Origin: an uncultured Colwellia sp.
GTDB taxonomy: Bacteria > Pseudomonadota > Gammaproteobacteria > Enterobacterales > Alteromonadaceae
DNA: 64,000 nt
Direction of reading: 5' to 3'
Assembly (NCBI GenBank): GCA_913058395.1
Contig: CAJXQI010000012.1
Span: forward strand, 1-64,000
Part shown: positions 41,151 to 49,742 of the stretch, in pieces
Layout: each line of letters begins with the position of its first letter
How positions within the stretch are numbered: the first letter of the stretch is position 1
Program-made: the position numbers and the translations under genes
The notes under the pieces: model-generated
Databases searched by the model: none
The model's input: the letters and a program-made list of their open reading frames with translations, nothing else
Told to the model about the DNA's origin: nothing

Positions 41151-41177
41151 AAACACCACGCTAGTCGTGGTGTTTTT
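41151..41177 (+). terminator. Terminator after the M16 peptidase gene
   Basis: AAACACCACG pairs with CGTGGTGTTT around loop CTAGT and continues in T. Confidence 0.9.
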
Positions 41178-41302
41178 ATATCTAAAGTACTAAAATAACC
41201 GTTAATTTCGATCACTTGATGTCATCTATAATTCCCGTTCATCAACTATTCAGTTTGAGTTGGTAAGATGACAACAAAGCTACTCTCTTTAGGATATTTA
41301 TC

Positions 41303-41956
41303 ATGCAGTTAAACAAATCCACGTTATCACTTAAAAAGCCATTTATGGTGTCACTAATTACGCTTTCATTGGCACTTACCGGTTGTGCTAGTACTAACCA
41401 AGAAAAAGGCGCTGCGATTGGCGCTATTACTGGTGCGGTGTTAGGTAAGTCGACTAGTAATCATAAAAATAAACGTGCCGTTTGGGGCGCAGCCATTGGT
41501 GCTATTGCTGGCGCAGCAATTGGTGGTTATATGGATAAGCAAGAACAAGAGTTTCGTGATGAATTAGCCGGCTCAGGCATTGAAATTGTGCGTGAAGGCG
41601 ATAACTTACGCTTGATCATGCCAGCTAACATTACCTTTGCAACTGGCCAAGCTTATATTACGTCAGGCTTTTACAATACTTTAGATGATATCGCTCGAGT
41701 GCTAAATAAGTATGAAAAAACCTTGTTGAGCATTGAAGGCCACACTGATAGCCAAGGTGCTGAACAGTTTAACCAAAATTTGTCTGAACAACGTGCTGGT
41801 AGCGTGAAGCAATATTTAACCAATAAAGATATTATTGCTAGCCGCCTTAAAACAATTGGTTACGGGGAGTCACGCTCGGTTGCAGATAATATGACTGCTA
41901 ATGGCCGAGCACTTAACCGTCGTGTAGAAATTCAAATTATTCCTAATCAAGCATAA
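41303..41956 (+). CDS. OmpA-family lipoprotein (YiaD-like)
   Basis: The 217-residue protein has a lipobox (LALTGC, Cys28), a glycine-zipper membrane segment (GAAIGAITGAVLG and GAAIGAIAGAAIGGYMD), and a C-terminal OmpA peptidoglycan-binding domain (about 105-213, with LLSIEGHTDSQGAEQFNQNLSEQRA and NRRVEIQI). It should tether the outer membrane to peptidoglycan. The domain order matches E. coli YiaD. An AGGA site precedes the ATG, and a terminator follows. Confidence 0.92.
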   Translation: MQLNKSTLSLKKPFMVSLITLSLALTGCASTNQEKGAAIGAITGAVLGKSTSNHKNKRAVWGAAIGAIAGAAIGGYMDKQEQEFRDELAGSGIEIVREGDNLRLIMPANITFATGQAYITSGFYNTLDDIARVLNKYEKTLLSIEGHTDSQGAEQFNQNLSEQRAGSVKQYLTNKDIIASRLKTIGYGESRSVADNMTANGRALNRRVEIQIIPNQA

Positions 41957-41984
41957 TTCCTTCGTTAGCTACTTAATAGCAATG

Positions 41985-42013
41985 AAATACCGCGCACTGT
42001 CGCGGTATTTTTA
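41985..42013 (+). terminator. Terminator after the OmpA-family lipoprotein gene
   Basis: AAATACCGCG pairs with CGCGGTATTT around loop CACTGT, then TTATTTT. Confidence 0.9.
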
Positions 42014-42060
42014 TTTTAACAATAACTTTTCATTATACTTTTAAGCTATTCAAAACTTAC

Positions 42061-42100
42061 TGTTCGCACACCCCGCTTTGCGAACACATGTCTGTTCGCA
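42061..42100 (+). promoter_or_regulatory. Three alternating TGTTCGCA half-sites: probable activator binding region
   Basis: TGTTCGCA (42061-42068), its exact complement TGCGAACA (42079-42086) and a third TGTTCGCA (42093-42100) alternate in orientation with 10- and 6-base spacers. They lie 48-87 bases upstream of the -24 element of a sigma-54 promoter, which is where NtrC-type activators bind. The likely binder is the activator encoded at 48396-49742 in the same cluster, an inference from context. Confidence 0.8.
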
Positions 42101-42145
42101 CAAAATAAAAAACAAACTTATATATAAATATCAATAGATTAAAGT

Positions 42146-42163
42146 TTGGCATCGTTTGTGCAA
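42146..42163 (+). promoter_or_regulatory. Sigma-54 (-24/-12) promoter of the ABC-transporter operon
   Basis: TTGGCAT-N6-TGCAA places GG at 42148-42149 and GC at 42160-42161, exactly ten bases between, matching the sigma-54 consensus TGGCAC-N5-TTGC closely. The start of transcription would be near 42173, giving a leader of about 42 bases before the ATG at 42215. An NtrC-type activator is encoded downstream. Confidence 0.8.
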
Positions 42164-42214
42164 TATCACCAGTACATCAATACCCATATGCTAAAAAGTT
42201 TCAGGGAAAAGAAA

Positions 42215-43489
42215 ATGTTAAAAGATACTTCTGGTCAAGATGTACAGATCAGCCAAACCGGCAAAAAAAAATCATTAATGATGAAAGTGACAGCAGTTGT
42301 TTTATTGATAGCGGCTATCGGCATTTTCGTTGTGCCGAAATTTAATAACATGTTTTCATCGGATATGGCGATTTCAAAAGAGCGCTTACGTTTTGCCGTG
42401 GTAGAAAAAGGTAACTTACAACGTGATATTGGCGTACAAGGGCGCATTGTTGCAGCTAATAGTCCGACACTCTATGCAACGGCGCCAGGTATTGTCAGTT
42501 TGTTTGTTAAAGCAGGTGATGCGGTAAGTGAAAACCAGAAGTTAGCTGAGGTTGATAGCCCACAATTAAAAAACCAATACGAACAAGAACTAGCAACGTT
42601 AGAGCAATTAGAACTAGCCGTTGGCCGTCAGCGCATTGAAATGAAAACAACCCAGTTAAACAATCAGCAAACGATAGAAATGTCAGGGGTTAATTTAGAA
42701 GCAGCAAAAGTAAATAAAGATCGTGCAGTCACCAGCATTAAAGACTCACTGATCAGTAAAAAAGAATACGAAGAGAAAGTTGCTGAATTTAAACGCGCGA
42801 GTCTATCGCATGAACATGCAAAACAAAGTTTTGACTTGCAAAAAGAAAGTATGGAATTTGAATTAAAAACCCGCCAGTCACAACTTAATCGCCAGCAGTT
42901 TGTTGTTAATGACCTACAACGACAAGTGAACGAGCTTACTTTGTTTGCGCCAACTGACGGCATAATTGGTAGCGTCAACATTCGTGAAAAAGACAGTGTC
43001 GCTAGTAATACCTCATTAATTACCGTTATCGATTTAAGCGCCTTTGAAGTGGAAGTGAATATTCCTGAAAGTTTTGCCGATGACCTTGGTGTTGGCTTAG
43101 CGTCAGAAATTAGTTTTAACGGTGAAAAGCATGATGGCCAATTAGTGGCTATTTCACCTGAAGTCACCAATGGGCAAGTGGTTGGACGTTTGCGCTTTAA
43201 TGCGGAAACTGTAGCAAGTTTGCGTCAAAACCAGCGTGTTAGCGCGCGCATCTTAATTGAATCAAAAGAAAATATTTTAAAAGTTCGCCGTGGCGCTTTC
43301 GTTGAAAGTGGTGGTGGGCGCATTATTTATCGAGTAAATGACAGCAATGCAACACGTCAAAAAGTTACCTTAGGTGCTCGTAGTATTGGCGAAATAGAAG
43401 TGGTTTCAGGCTTAAAAGCTGGTGATGAAATTGTTATCTCAAGTATTGATGTTTTCAATAATCGCGAACAAATCTATCTGACTAATTAG
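42215..43489 (+). CDS. MacA/HlyD-type periplasmic adaptor of an ABC transporter
   Basis: The adaptor has one N-terminal membrane anchor (about 22-42), then a biotinyl-lipoyl-like half (SPTLYATAPGIVSLFVKAGDAVSENQKLAEVDSP), a helical hairpin (about 110-220), the second lipoyl half (LFAPTDGIIGSVNIREKDSV) and a beta-barrel domain. It would link the inner-membrane transporter to an outer-membrane channel. The open frame extends left to a TTG at 42146, but that lies inside the sigma-54 promoter. The ATG at 42215 has AGGGAAAAG upstream and gives 424 residues. First gene of the operon. Confidence 0.92.
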   Translation: MLKDTSGQDVQISQTGKKKSLMMKVTAVVLLIAAIGIFVVPKFNNMFSSDMAISKERLRFAVVEKGNLQRDIGVQGRIVAANSPTLYATAPGIVSLFVKAGDAVSENQKLAEVDSPQLKNQYEQELATLEQLELAVGRQRIEMKTTQLNNQQTIEMSGVNLEAAKVNKDRAVTSIKDSLISKKEYEEKVAEFKRASLSHEHAKQSFDLQKESMEFELKTRQSQLNRQQFVVNDLQRQVNELTLFAPTDGIIGSVNIREKDSVASNTSLITVIDLSAFEVEVNIPESFADDLGVGLASEISFNGEKHDGQLVAISPEVTNGQVVGRLRFNAETVASLRQNQRVSARILIESKENILKVRRGAFVESGGGRIIYRVNDSNATRQKVTLGARSIGEIEVVSGLKAGDEIVISSIDVFNNREQIYLTN

Positions 43490-43500
43490 GAGAAAAGCAA

Positions 43501-44202
43501 ATGTTAAGAATGGAAAATGTCAGCAAAATATATCGTACAGATTTAGTAGAAACGCATGCCTTACGTAAGGTGGATTTACACATAAAGAGTGGTGAATTTG
43601 TATCAGTTACTGGCCCTTCGGGCTCAGGGAAAACTACATTTTTGAACTTGGCTGGTGCATTAGAAACCTTCGAAGAAGGTGATTACTTTCTAGATGGCCA
43701 TAACGTAAAAGGACTCAGTGATGACAAACTCTCAGAAATTCGAAATCAAAAAATCGGATTTATTTTTCAAAGCTTTAATCTTTTGCCTGATTTACCCCTC
43801 TTTGACAATGTTGATGTTCCACTACGTTACCGTGGGATGAGCGCAAAAGAACGCAAAGAACGTATTGAACATGCACTAGAAACTGTCGGTTTAGCATCAC
43901 GTATGCAGCATTTGCCGACCCAGCTTTCTGGTGGTCAACAACAACGTGTTGCTATTGCCCGTGCCATTGCGGGTGATCCGTTATTTTTATTAGCGGATGA
44001 ACCGACCGGTAATTTGGATTCATTAATGGCGCAGCAAGTAATGGAATTACTTGAAGATATTAATAGCAAGGGTACGACCATTATTATGGTGACGCATGAT
44101 GATCAATTAGCCCGCCGAGCTCATCGCAATATCCAAATTTTTGATGGCCAAGTCAGTGATATTGAAAAATCAGTCGCTGATGATGTTATTCGTAGCGCAT
44201 AG
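43501..44202 (+). CDS. ABC transporter ATPase, MacB/LolD type
   Basis: The 233-residue ATPase has Walker A GPSGSGKT near 39-46, Q-loop FQSFNLLPDL, signature LSGGQQQRVAIARAI and Walker B LLADEPTGN, all in the MacB/LolD subfamily pattern. It powers the two FtsX-type permeases that follow at 9- and 10-base spacings. Such transporters push substrate across or out of the envelope by mechanical transmission and not through a membrane channel. GGAGAAAAG precedes the ATG. Confidence 0.95.
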   Translation: MLRMENVSKIYRTDLVETHALRKVDLHIKSGEFVSVTGPSGSGKTTFLNLAGALETFEEGDYFLDGHNVKGLSDDKLSEIRNQKIGFIFQSFNLLPDLPLFDNVDVPLRYRGMSAKERKERIEHALETVGLASRMQHLPTQLSGGQQQRVAIARAIAGDPLFLLADEPTGNLDSLMAQQVMELLEDINSKGTTIIMVTHDDQLARRAHRNIQIFDGQVSDIEKSVADDVIRSA

Positions 44203-44211
44203 GAGTTAATT

Positions 44212-45570
44212 ATGTTCAGTTATAATTTTCAGTTGGCGCTGAAGAGTTTAAAAGAACGCCCTGCGCTAACCTTATTAACCATTCTTGCGATCGCGACAGG
44301 TTTAGGTTTATACACCACGGTAAAAACCATGAGCTACCAAAGTAGCCAAGTGCCGCTAGCCCATAAAAGTAAAAATATTTTTTTACTGCAAATGGATAAC
44401 CGTGAAATCACCGCAGATGCAGTAGAGCATCAAGCGCGTATGGTTGATACCACTTACAAAGATACCTTGAACCTAATGCAACTGGAAATGCCAGGGGTTA
44501 AGCAAAGCTTTAATTGGTCAACTTATGGTATTTTGAATGTTGAAGATGAAAACATTAATCCACTACAAACCACAGCAGCGGTTGTGAATAGCAGCTTTTT
44601 TACCATGTTTGAAACCCCGTTCCTTTATGGCAATGGTTGGGACAAAACGACGGAAGAAAGTGGTGAAGCGGTTATCATTATAAGTAAGTTAATGAATGAT
44701 AAGTTATTTGGTGGTCGTAATAGTGTTGGTGAAAGTGTGCGTATCAACACCCATGTGTTGAAAATTATTGGCGTATTAGATACTTGGTATTTAAGCAGTA
44801 AATTTTATAACCGTAGTTTTTGGCCGGGTTATCCTGATAACTTCTTTATTCCTTATACCTTTGCAATGGACAACAACCTACCGCGCAGTGCAGGCTTTGA
44901 CTGTTGGGCTGCTAATGCTGATATCTCACGTTCATTTCGTACTGAGAATAAAGATCGCTTAATTAACTCTGAATGTGCCTGGGTAACTTTTTGGGCGGAA
45001 GTGCCTGAAGCAAAAGTTGCTGACTATCGTCAACAAATAATGAGCTATATGGAAAGTGAGCAAACGCTAGGACGCTTTCCTCGTGAGTTAGCAATGTATT
45101 TAACGAACCTCAATGACCAATATAACTATGTTAATGGTCGTAATCAGTTTCTTAATACCTTTTCAGTACTAGCAACATTATTCTTTGCGGTATGTTTACT
45201 AAATGCAGTCGGTATTTTACTGGCCAAATTTATGCGTCGAAAAAAGGAAGTAAGTTTACGTCGAGCCTTAGGAGCTAAAAAGAAAACTATCATTATGCAG
45301 CACTTACTTGAAGTGGTTATTATTGGTTTATTAGGTGGTTTACTCGGTATTGTTATTTCTTATTTTGGCTTGCAAGGCATGATGAGTATTCGTCTTTATT
45401 CATCGGATTACACGGTACGCATTGAAGATATTCAGCCACTATTTCAATTGAATTGGGTGATGATAGCTAATGCATTTGTCACTGGCATTATTTGTACTAT
45501 CGTTGCCAGTATTTATCCGATTTGGCGTTTGTGTAACATTCCTCCCGCTAGCCAACTAAAATCACAATAA
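44212..45570 (+). CDS. FtsX/MacB-type ABC transporter permease 1
   Basis: The 452-residue protein has one N-terminal helix (about 17-36), a large periplasmic MacB_PCD domain (about 40-310) and three C-terminal helices (about 315-345, 370-395, 415-440) with the FtsX motif RRKKEVSLRRALGAKKKTI before the second. Together with the second permease it would form the membrane part of the transporter. The periplasmic domain contains four cysteines or fewer and no obvious catalytic motif. Ribosome site AGGAG. Confidence 0.93.
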   Translation: MFSYNFQLALKSLKERPALTLLTILAIATGLGLYTTVKTMSYQSSQVPLAHKSKNIFLLQMDNREITADAVEHQARMVDTTYKDTLNLMQLEMPGVKQSFNWSTYGILNVEDENINPLQTTAAVVNSSFFTMFETPFLYGNGWDKTTEESGEAVIIISKLMNDKLFGGRNSVGESVRINTHVLKIIGVLDTWYLSSKFYNRSFWPGYPDNFFIPYTFAMDNNLPRSAGFDCWAANADISRSFRTENKDRLINSECAWVTFWAEVPEAKVADYRQQIMSYMESEQTLGRFPRELAMYLTNLNDQYNYVNGRNQFLNTFSVLATLFFAVCLLNAVGILLAKFMRRKKEVSLRRALGAKKKTIIMQHLLEVVIIGLLGGLLGIVISYFGLQGMMSIRLYSSDYTVRIEDIQPLFQLNWVMIANAFVTGIICTIVASIYPIWRLCNIPPASQLKSQ

Positions 45571-45580
45571 GGAGAAAAAC

Positions 45581-46798
45581 ATGGATATTAAACCAATTTT
45601 TCTTGGCCTAAAGCAAAATAAATTTATGGCGATGCTGATGATTATTCAGATTGCATTTACCATGGGCGTGCTAAGCAGTTCAGTACTGGTTGCAACCACA
45701 ACATTACAAGAGTGGAATAAACTTTCAGGCATTCCGCATGAGGATATTGTGCGGATTTCACCGGAGTTTTTCGACGATAGCCAAGATGTTGGCCAAGCAA
45801 TGTTCAATGACCTTAAACGTGTTAAAGAGATTCCATCAGTTATTAATGCTGCGCCATCAAATGCCGTGCCTTTTACTGCGGAGAATATGATTGATGTCTA
45901 CTTGGCAACAGAGGAAGACGCACAGGGTTTTAAAACCGTTGTATTTGAATCAGATGAACAAATCATTGATGTTTTACAGCTGTCATTGGTTGATGGACGG
46001 TTAATCACTGCTAGCGATGTGGTTAAAGGCGATATTGAGTCGACGCCACAAAGTGCCGCTGAAGTAATGATCAGTCAAGATATGGCGCAGGTGTTATTTG
46101 GCGATGACTCTGCCATTGGCAAAACTATCTGGTTAGCAAAAAATGCTGATCCAGTAAAAGTCATTGGTGTTTATAGTAACTTTATGACTGGTGAGCGTTT
46201 GAATGGTCGCGGTAAGTCATATCAGTCGATTATTCGCCCTCAAGTTAAGTGGAGTCAAACTCAACAACCGCATTACTTAATGCGTGTGGAACAAGGTACA
46301 GCGGTTGCATTACTAGAAGATATTATCGACGTATTCTATTTAGAGCGTGGCCGTTATATCAATTCCAGTGAGTTGTTAAAGCGTACACAAAAGCGTATGT
46401 ATGATGGTCGTGGCAGCCGCGCCTTAACCTTTTTAGTGTTAAGTGTTGTTTTACTGATAATTACAGGTCTAGGTATTACCGGCTTAACCGCTTTTCAAGT
46501 AACACAAAAGCGTAAGCAAATAGGAACACGTCGCGCATTAGGTGCTAAGAAAAGTGACATTATGCGTTACTTTTTAACTGAAAATAGTATTTTAACCTTG
46601 ATTGGATTAGTGATTGGTGTCGCGGTAACTTTATCTATAACTTTTGAGTTATCCGAGCAAGCAGGTCAAAACTTTTTCAACCTCAGTGTCTTGCTAATGA
46701 CAGCACTTTTACTTTGGGTCGTGAATATTTTAGCTGTTTGGTTTCCGGCTAAGCGTGCCGCTAATATTGCTCCTGCTATTGTGACACGTAGTGCGTAG
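45581..46798 (+). CDS. FtsX/MacB-type ABC transporter permease 2
   Basis: The 405-residue protein repeats the plan of the first permease: an N-terminal helix (about 17-37), a periplasmic domain (about 45-275) and three C-terminal helices with KRKQIGTRRALGAKKSDIMRYF between the first two. It probably pairs with permease 1 as a heterodimer. AAGGAGAAA precedes the ATG by 5 bases. Confidence 0.93.
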   Translation: MDIKPIFLGLKQNKFMAMLMIIQIAFTMGVLSSSVLVATTTLQEWNKLSGIPHEDIVRISPEFFDDSQDVGQAMFNDLKRVKEIPSVINAAPSNAVPFTAENMIDVYLATEEDAQGFKTVVFESDEQIIDVLQLSLVDGRLITASDVVKGDIESTPQSAAEVMISQDMAQVLFGDDSAIGKTIWLAKNADPVKVIGVYSNFMTGERLNGRGKSYQSIIRPQVKWSQTQQPHYLMRVEQGTAVALLEDIIDVFYLERGRYINSSELLKRTQKRMYDGRGSRALTFLVLSVVLLIITGLGITGLTAFQVTQKRKQIGTRRALGAKKSDIMRYFLTENSILTLIGLVIGVAVTLSITFELSEQAGQNFFNLSVLLMTALLLWVVNILAVWFPAKRAANIAPAIVTRSA

Positions 46799-46811
46799 TT
46801 GACCGAAAAAC

Positions 46812-46847
46812 CAGCATAATATTATAAAAAATCATAATATTATGCTG
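46812..46847 (+). other. Perfect 14-bp inverted repeat after the permease genes
   Basis: CAGCATAATATTAT (46812-46825) and its exact complement (46834-46847) enclose an 8-base loop. No T tract follows, so it is not a typical terminator. It may be a weak terminator, a processing hairpin that separates levels of transporter and downstream genes, or a binding site. Confidence 0.7.
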
Positions 46848-46874
46848 ATTGAATTTATTTAGGAAAGGAAGCAA

Positions 46875-48332
46875 ATGAAAGTCTCAGGTATCGTACTATT
46901 GTCAGTAATGAGTTTTTTGAGCGTGGCAAAGCAAGGTTTACTTGTCAAAAATGTCACCTTAATATCGCCAGAGCTTGCAATGGCGCAGGAGAATCGCAAT
47001 GTACTCATTGTTGATGATCGTATTATCGATAATAATGTACGGATTGTGGAGGAAGAAAAATACCGCCATGTTATCGATGGTAGTGGCCAGTTTCTCGTGC
47101 CGGGCATCATGGACAGCCACGTTCATGTATCTTCTATACCTGGCATGGGATTTGGTGGAGAAAAGCATGTAGTTGAAAACACTGAACTGGCAATGCAGTA
47201 CTTTACCCAACAGCCAAAAAGTTTTTTGTACCATGGTGTGACGCATGTTGTTGATCCGAATCCTGGAAAGCACTGGTCAGAATTTGTTAGCGGCGAAATA
47301 CATCCAGACTATTTTCGTTGTGAAGTGGTCACTTCAAAAGAGACTTTTCCTTATATCGAAAAAACGTCAGATATTGCAGATAAAATTTTCTCGTATTTAG
47401 TGCAAGAAAATACTGCCATAGATGACAAAAACTCACCAGAAAATCTTATTATAAAAATAGCTGAATCAGGTGCAGTGTGCATTAAACTGTATTTTGAAAA
47501 TGGATATGGAGACAGTAACCAGTGGCCATTATTGAGTCGTGCAACACTCAAGCGAATTAAAGCCGCAGCAGTAAAGAATAACCTGATGATTTTAGCGCAC
47601 GCCAACGCCGTGGATATGTATCAAGCGGCGCTTGATGCTAAGGCTGATGTACTTGCTCATGGATTATGGAACTGGGGTAAATATAGTCGAAATCAGTACT
47701 TGCCCAATGAGATGCTGATGCTACTGAATGAAGTTAATAGTAAAGGCATTGGGTTTATGGCGACTCAGCGAGTTATTTCGGGACTGGGGGAGGTGATGTT
47801 ACCTGAAACTAAATACAATTCAGCGTTTTTAAAAACTACACCTAAAGCATTACTAAACTGGTATAAAACACCAGCGGCACAATGGTTTACTAAGGAATTG
47901 ATTACAGGATTTGATGGTTTATCGTCAGAAAAAATAGCAGAAATATTTCTTTATGGCCGTACGAGGAAAAATCAGCAGGTAATCACTTATCTTGATAGTG
48001 TCCATCATCCAATGCTTATAGCGTCTGATTTTCCAGGAAGCCCAAGCTATGCCAATCAACCTGGGTTAACCACATATCAGGAAATGCAAATGCTGGCGCA
48101 AGCTGGAATTAGTCTAAAAGGGGTATTGGCAGCGGCAACTATTAATAACGCGAAACAATTTAATTTAGCAGATGACTATGGCAGCGTAGAAAATGGTAAG
48201 GTAGCGAACTTATTGTTACTAAATGAAAACCCGTTGAAAACTATTGAGGCTTGGGACGCTATTGATAAAATTATATTACGTGGAAAAGTTCATGCACGTG
48301 ATGATTTGAGAGCAAATAAGCCTGTACATTAA
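46875..48332 (+). CDS. Exported metal-dependent amidohydrolase
   Basis: The 485-residue protein is an amidohydrolase-superfamily enzyme with a full set of metal ligands: H82 and H84 (MDSHVHV), a probable carboxylated lysine K204 (GAVCIKLYFE), H242 (LAHANAV), H262 (LAHGLWNW) and D385 (IASDFPG). The first 18 residues are a signal-peptide-like hydrophobic segment ending SVA, so it is probably periplasmic. It should hydrolyse a cyclic amide, ester or peptide; the substrate is unknown. A strong AGGAAAGGAAG site precedes the ATG. It lies between the transporter genes and their presumed regulators. Confidence 0.85.
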   Translation: MKVSGIVLLSVMSFLSVAKQGLLVKNVTLISPELAMAQENRNVLIVDDRIIDNNVRIVEEEKYRHVIDGSGQFLVPGIMDSHVHVSSIPGMGFGGEKHVVENTELAMQYFTQQPKSFLYHGVTHVVDPNPGKHWSEFVSGEIHPDYFRCEVVTSKETFPYIEKTSDIADKIFSYLVQENTAIDDKNSPENLIIKIAESGAVCIKLYFENGYGDSNQWPLLSRATLKRIKAAAVKNNLMILAHANAVDMYQAALDAKADVLAHGLWNWGKYSRNQYLPNEMLMLLNEVNSKGIGFMATQRVISGLGEVMLPETKYNSAFLKTTPKALLNWYKTPAAQWFTKELITGFDGLSSEKIAEIFLYGRTRKNQQVITYLDSVHHPMLIASDFPGSPSYANQPGLTTYQEMQMLAQAGISLKGVLAAATINNAKQFNLADDYGSVENGKVANLLLLNENPLKTIEAWDAIDKIILRGKVHARDDLRANKPVH

Positions 48333-48395
48333 ATGCAACTAACATATTACAAATACTCCTGAAAATATATGTCATGGATAAAGGTATAAAGATTA

Positions 48396-49742
48396 ATGAA
48401 AGCTCGAATACTCGTTATTGACGACAATCCAGATATTGCTCACGCACTAAAGGTATTATTTACCATTAATCAGCTGGATTGTGATCATTGCTTAACACCA
48501 GAAGCAGGGCTTTTAGCGCTTGATAACTCGCACTACGATCTAGTAATTCAAGACATGAATTTCACACAAGATACGACTTCTGGTGAGGAAGGTATTGCGT
48601 TATTTAACGAAATTCGTCGCCGATTTTCGGACTTACCAATAATTTTGATGACCGCATGGACGCATTTAGAAACCGCTGTTGATTTAGTAAAATCTGGTGC
48701 CAGTGACTATATTTCAAAACCTTGGGATGATGACAAACTTATCATCACGGTTAATAACCTGATCGAGCTTAGTGAGTTACAACAAGCGCATCGTAAGAGT
48801 GCCTTAAAGCATAATCGTCAACAACGAGAGCTGGCACAACAATATGATTTATGTGGCATTCGCTACCAAAGTGATGCCATGTTTAATTTATTGCAAATCA
48901 CCACACAAGTTGCACACGCCGATGTTTCGGTATTAATTACCGGCCCTAATGGGGCAGGTAAAGAAAAAATTGCTGAAATTGTACAAGCCAATTCAAGTTG
49001 TCACCAAGGCCCATTTATTAAAGTAAATGTTGGCGCACTTTCACCTGAGTTGATGGCGGCCGAGTTATTTGGTGCTGAAGCAGGCTCTTACACTGGCATT
49101 ACGAAACGTCGCATTGGTCGTTTTGAATTAGCTGATAACGGAACGCTATTTCTTGATGAAATTGGTAACTTGTCATTAGATGGACAAGCAAAACTACTAC
49201 GAGTGCTTGAGACGGGTGAATTTGAACGCATTGGCGGTAGTGAAACGATAAAAGTTAATGTACGTATTATTAGTGCCACCAATGCCGATATTAAAGGCGC
49301 AATAGCCAAAGGCGATTTTAGAGAAGATTTATATTATCGTTTAAATGTTATAGAACTCCCTTTGTTGCCATTAAATGAGCGAAAAGCCGATATTCTGCCT
49401 TTGGCAGAGCATTTTTTAGGTGAAGCTTTTCAATTGACAGAGCAAGCATGCTTGACGTTGAAACATTACGCTTGGCCTGGCAATATCCGAGAATTGAAAA
49501 ATGTCATGCAAAGAGCGTCATTACTCGCTCGTGATAAAATTATTGATGAAAAAATACTGGCCTTAAATGTGCAGTTGCCTGAGTCAACTTCTTCATCGGC
49601 TAATACTGAAGAGCTCACCGCAGAAGATATTCAGCAGGCGATTAGCGATGCCAGTGGTGTTATTTCTGAAGCGGCAAAATTATTAGGCCTTAGTCGTTCT
49701 GCGCTTTACCGCCGCATGAAAAAGTTTGAGATAGTAGGTTAA
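48396..49742 (+). CDS. NtrC-type sigma-54-dependent response regulator
   Basis: The 448-residue protein has a receiver domain (D53 in LVIQDMNF), a central AAA+ domain with Walker A GPNGAGKEK near 190 and Walker B GTLFLDEIGN, and a C-terminal Fis-type helix-turn-helix (ISEAAKLLGLSRSALYRRMKKF). It should activate sigma-54 promoters, most likely the one at 42146. The sigma-54-contacting GAFTGA loop is GSYTGI (230-235), an unusual variant. The last base of its stop is the first base of the kinase gene, so both are cotranslated. Confidence 0.93.
   Translation: MKARILVIDDNPDIAHALKVLFTINQLDCDHCLTPEAGLLALDNSHYDLVIQDMNFTQDTTSGEEGIALFNEIRRRFSDLPIILMTAWTHLETAVDLVKSGASDYISKPWDDDKLIITVNNLIELSELQQAHRKSALKHNRQQRELAQQYDLCGIRYQSDAMFNLLQITTQVAHADVSVLITGPNGAGKEKIAEIVQANSSCHQGPFIKVNVGALSPELMAAELFGAEAGSYTGITKRRIGRFELADNGTLFLDEIGNLSLDGQAKLLRVLETGEFERIGGSETIKVNVRIISATNADIKGAIAKGDFREDLYYRLNVIELPLLPLNERKADILPLAEHFLGEAFQLTEQACLTLKHYAWPGNIRELKNVMQRASLLARDKIIDEKILALNVQLPESTSSSANTEELTAEDIQQAISDASGVISEAAKLLGLSRSALYRRMKKFEIVG

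Noticed and set aside
42146-42214. N-terminal extension of the adaptor protein from a TTG at 42146
   Set aside because: It overlaps the sigma-54 promoter exactly, and the ATG at 42215 has a good ribosome site.
42664-43170. 168-codon minus-strand frame opposite the adaptor gene
   Set aside because: Antisense shadow of the adaptor coding sequence; Ser/Leu/Cys-rich with no family resemblance.
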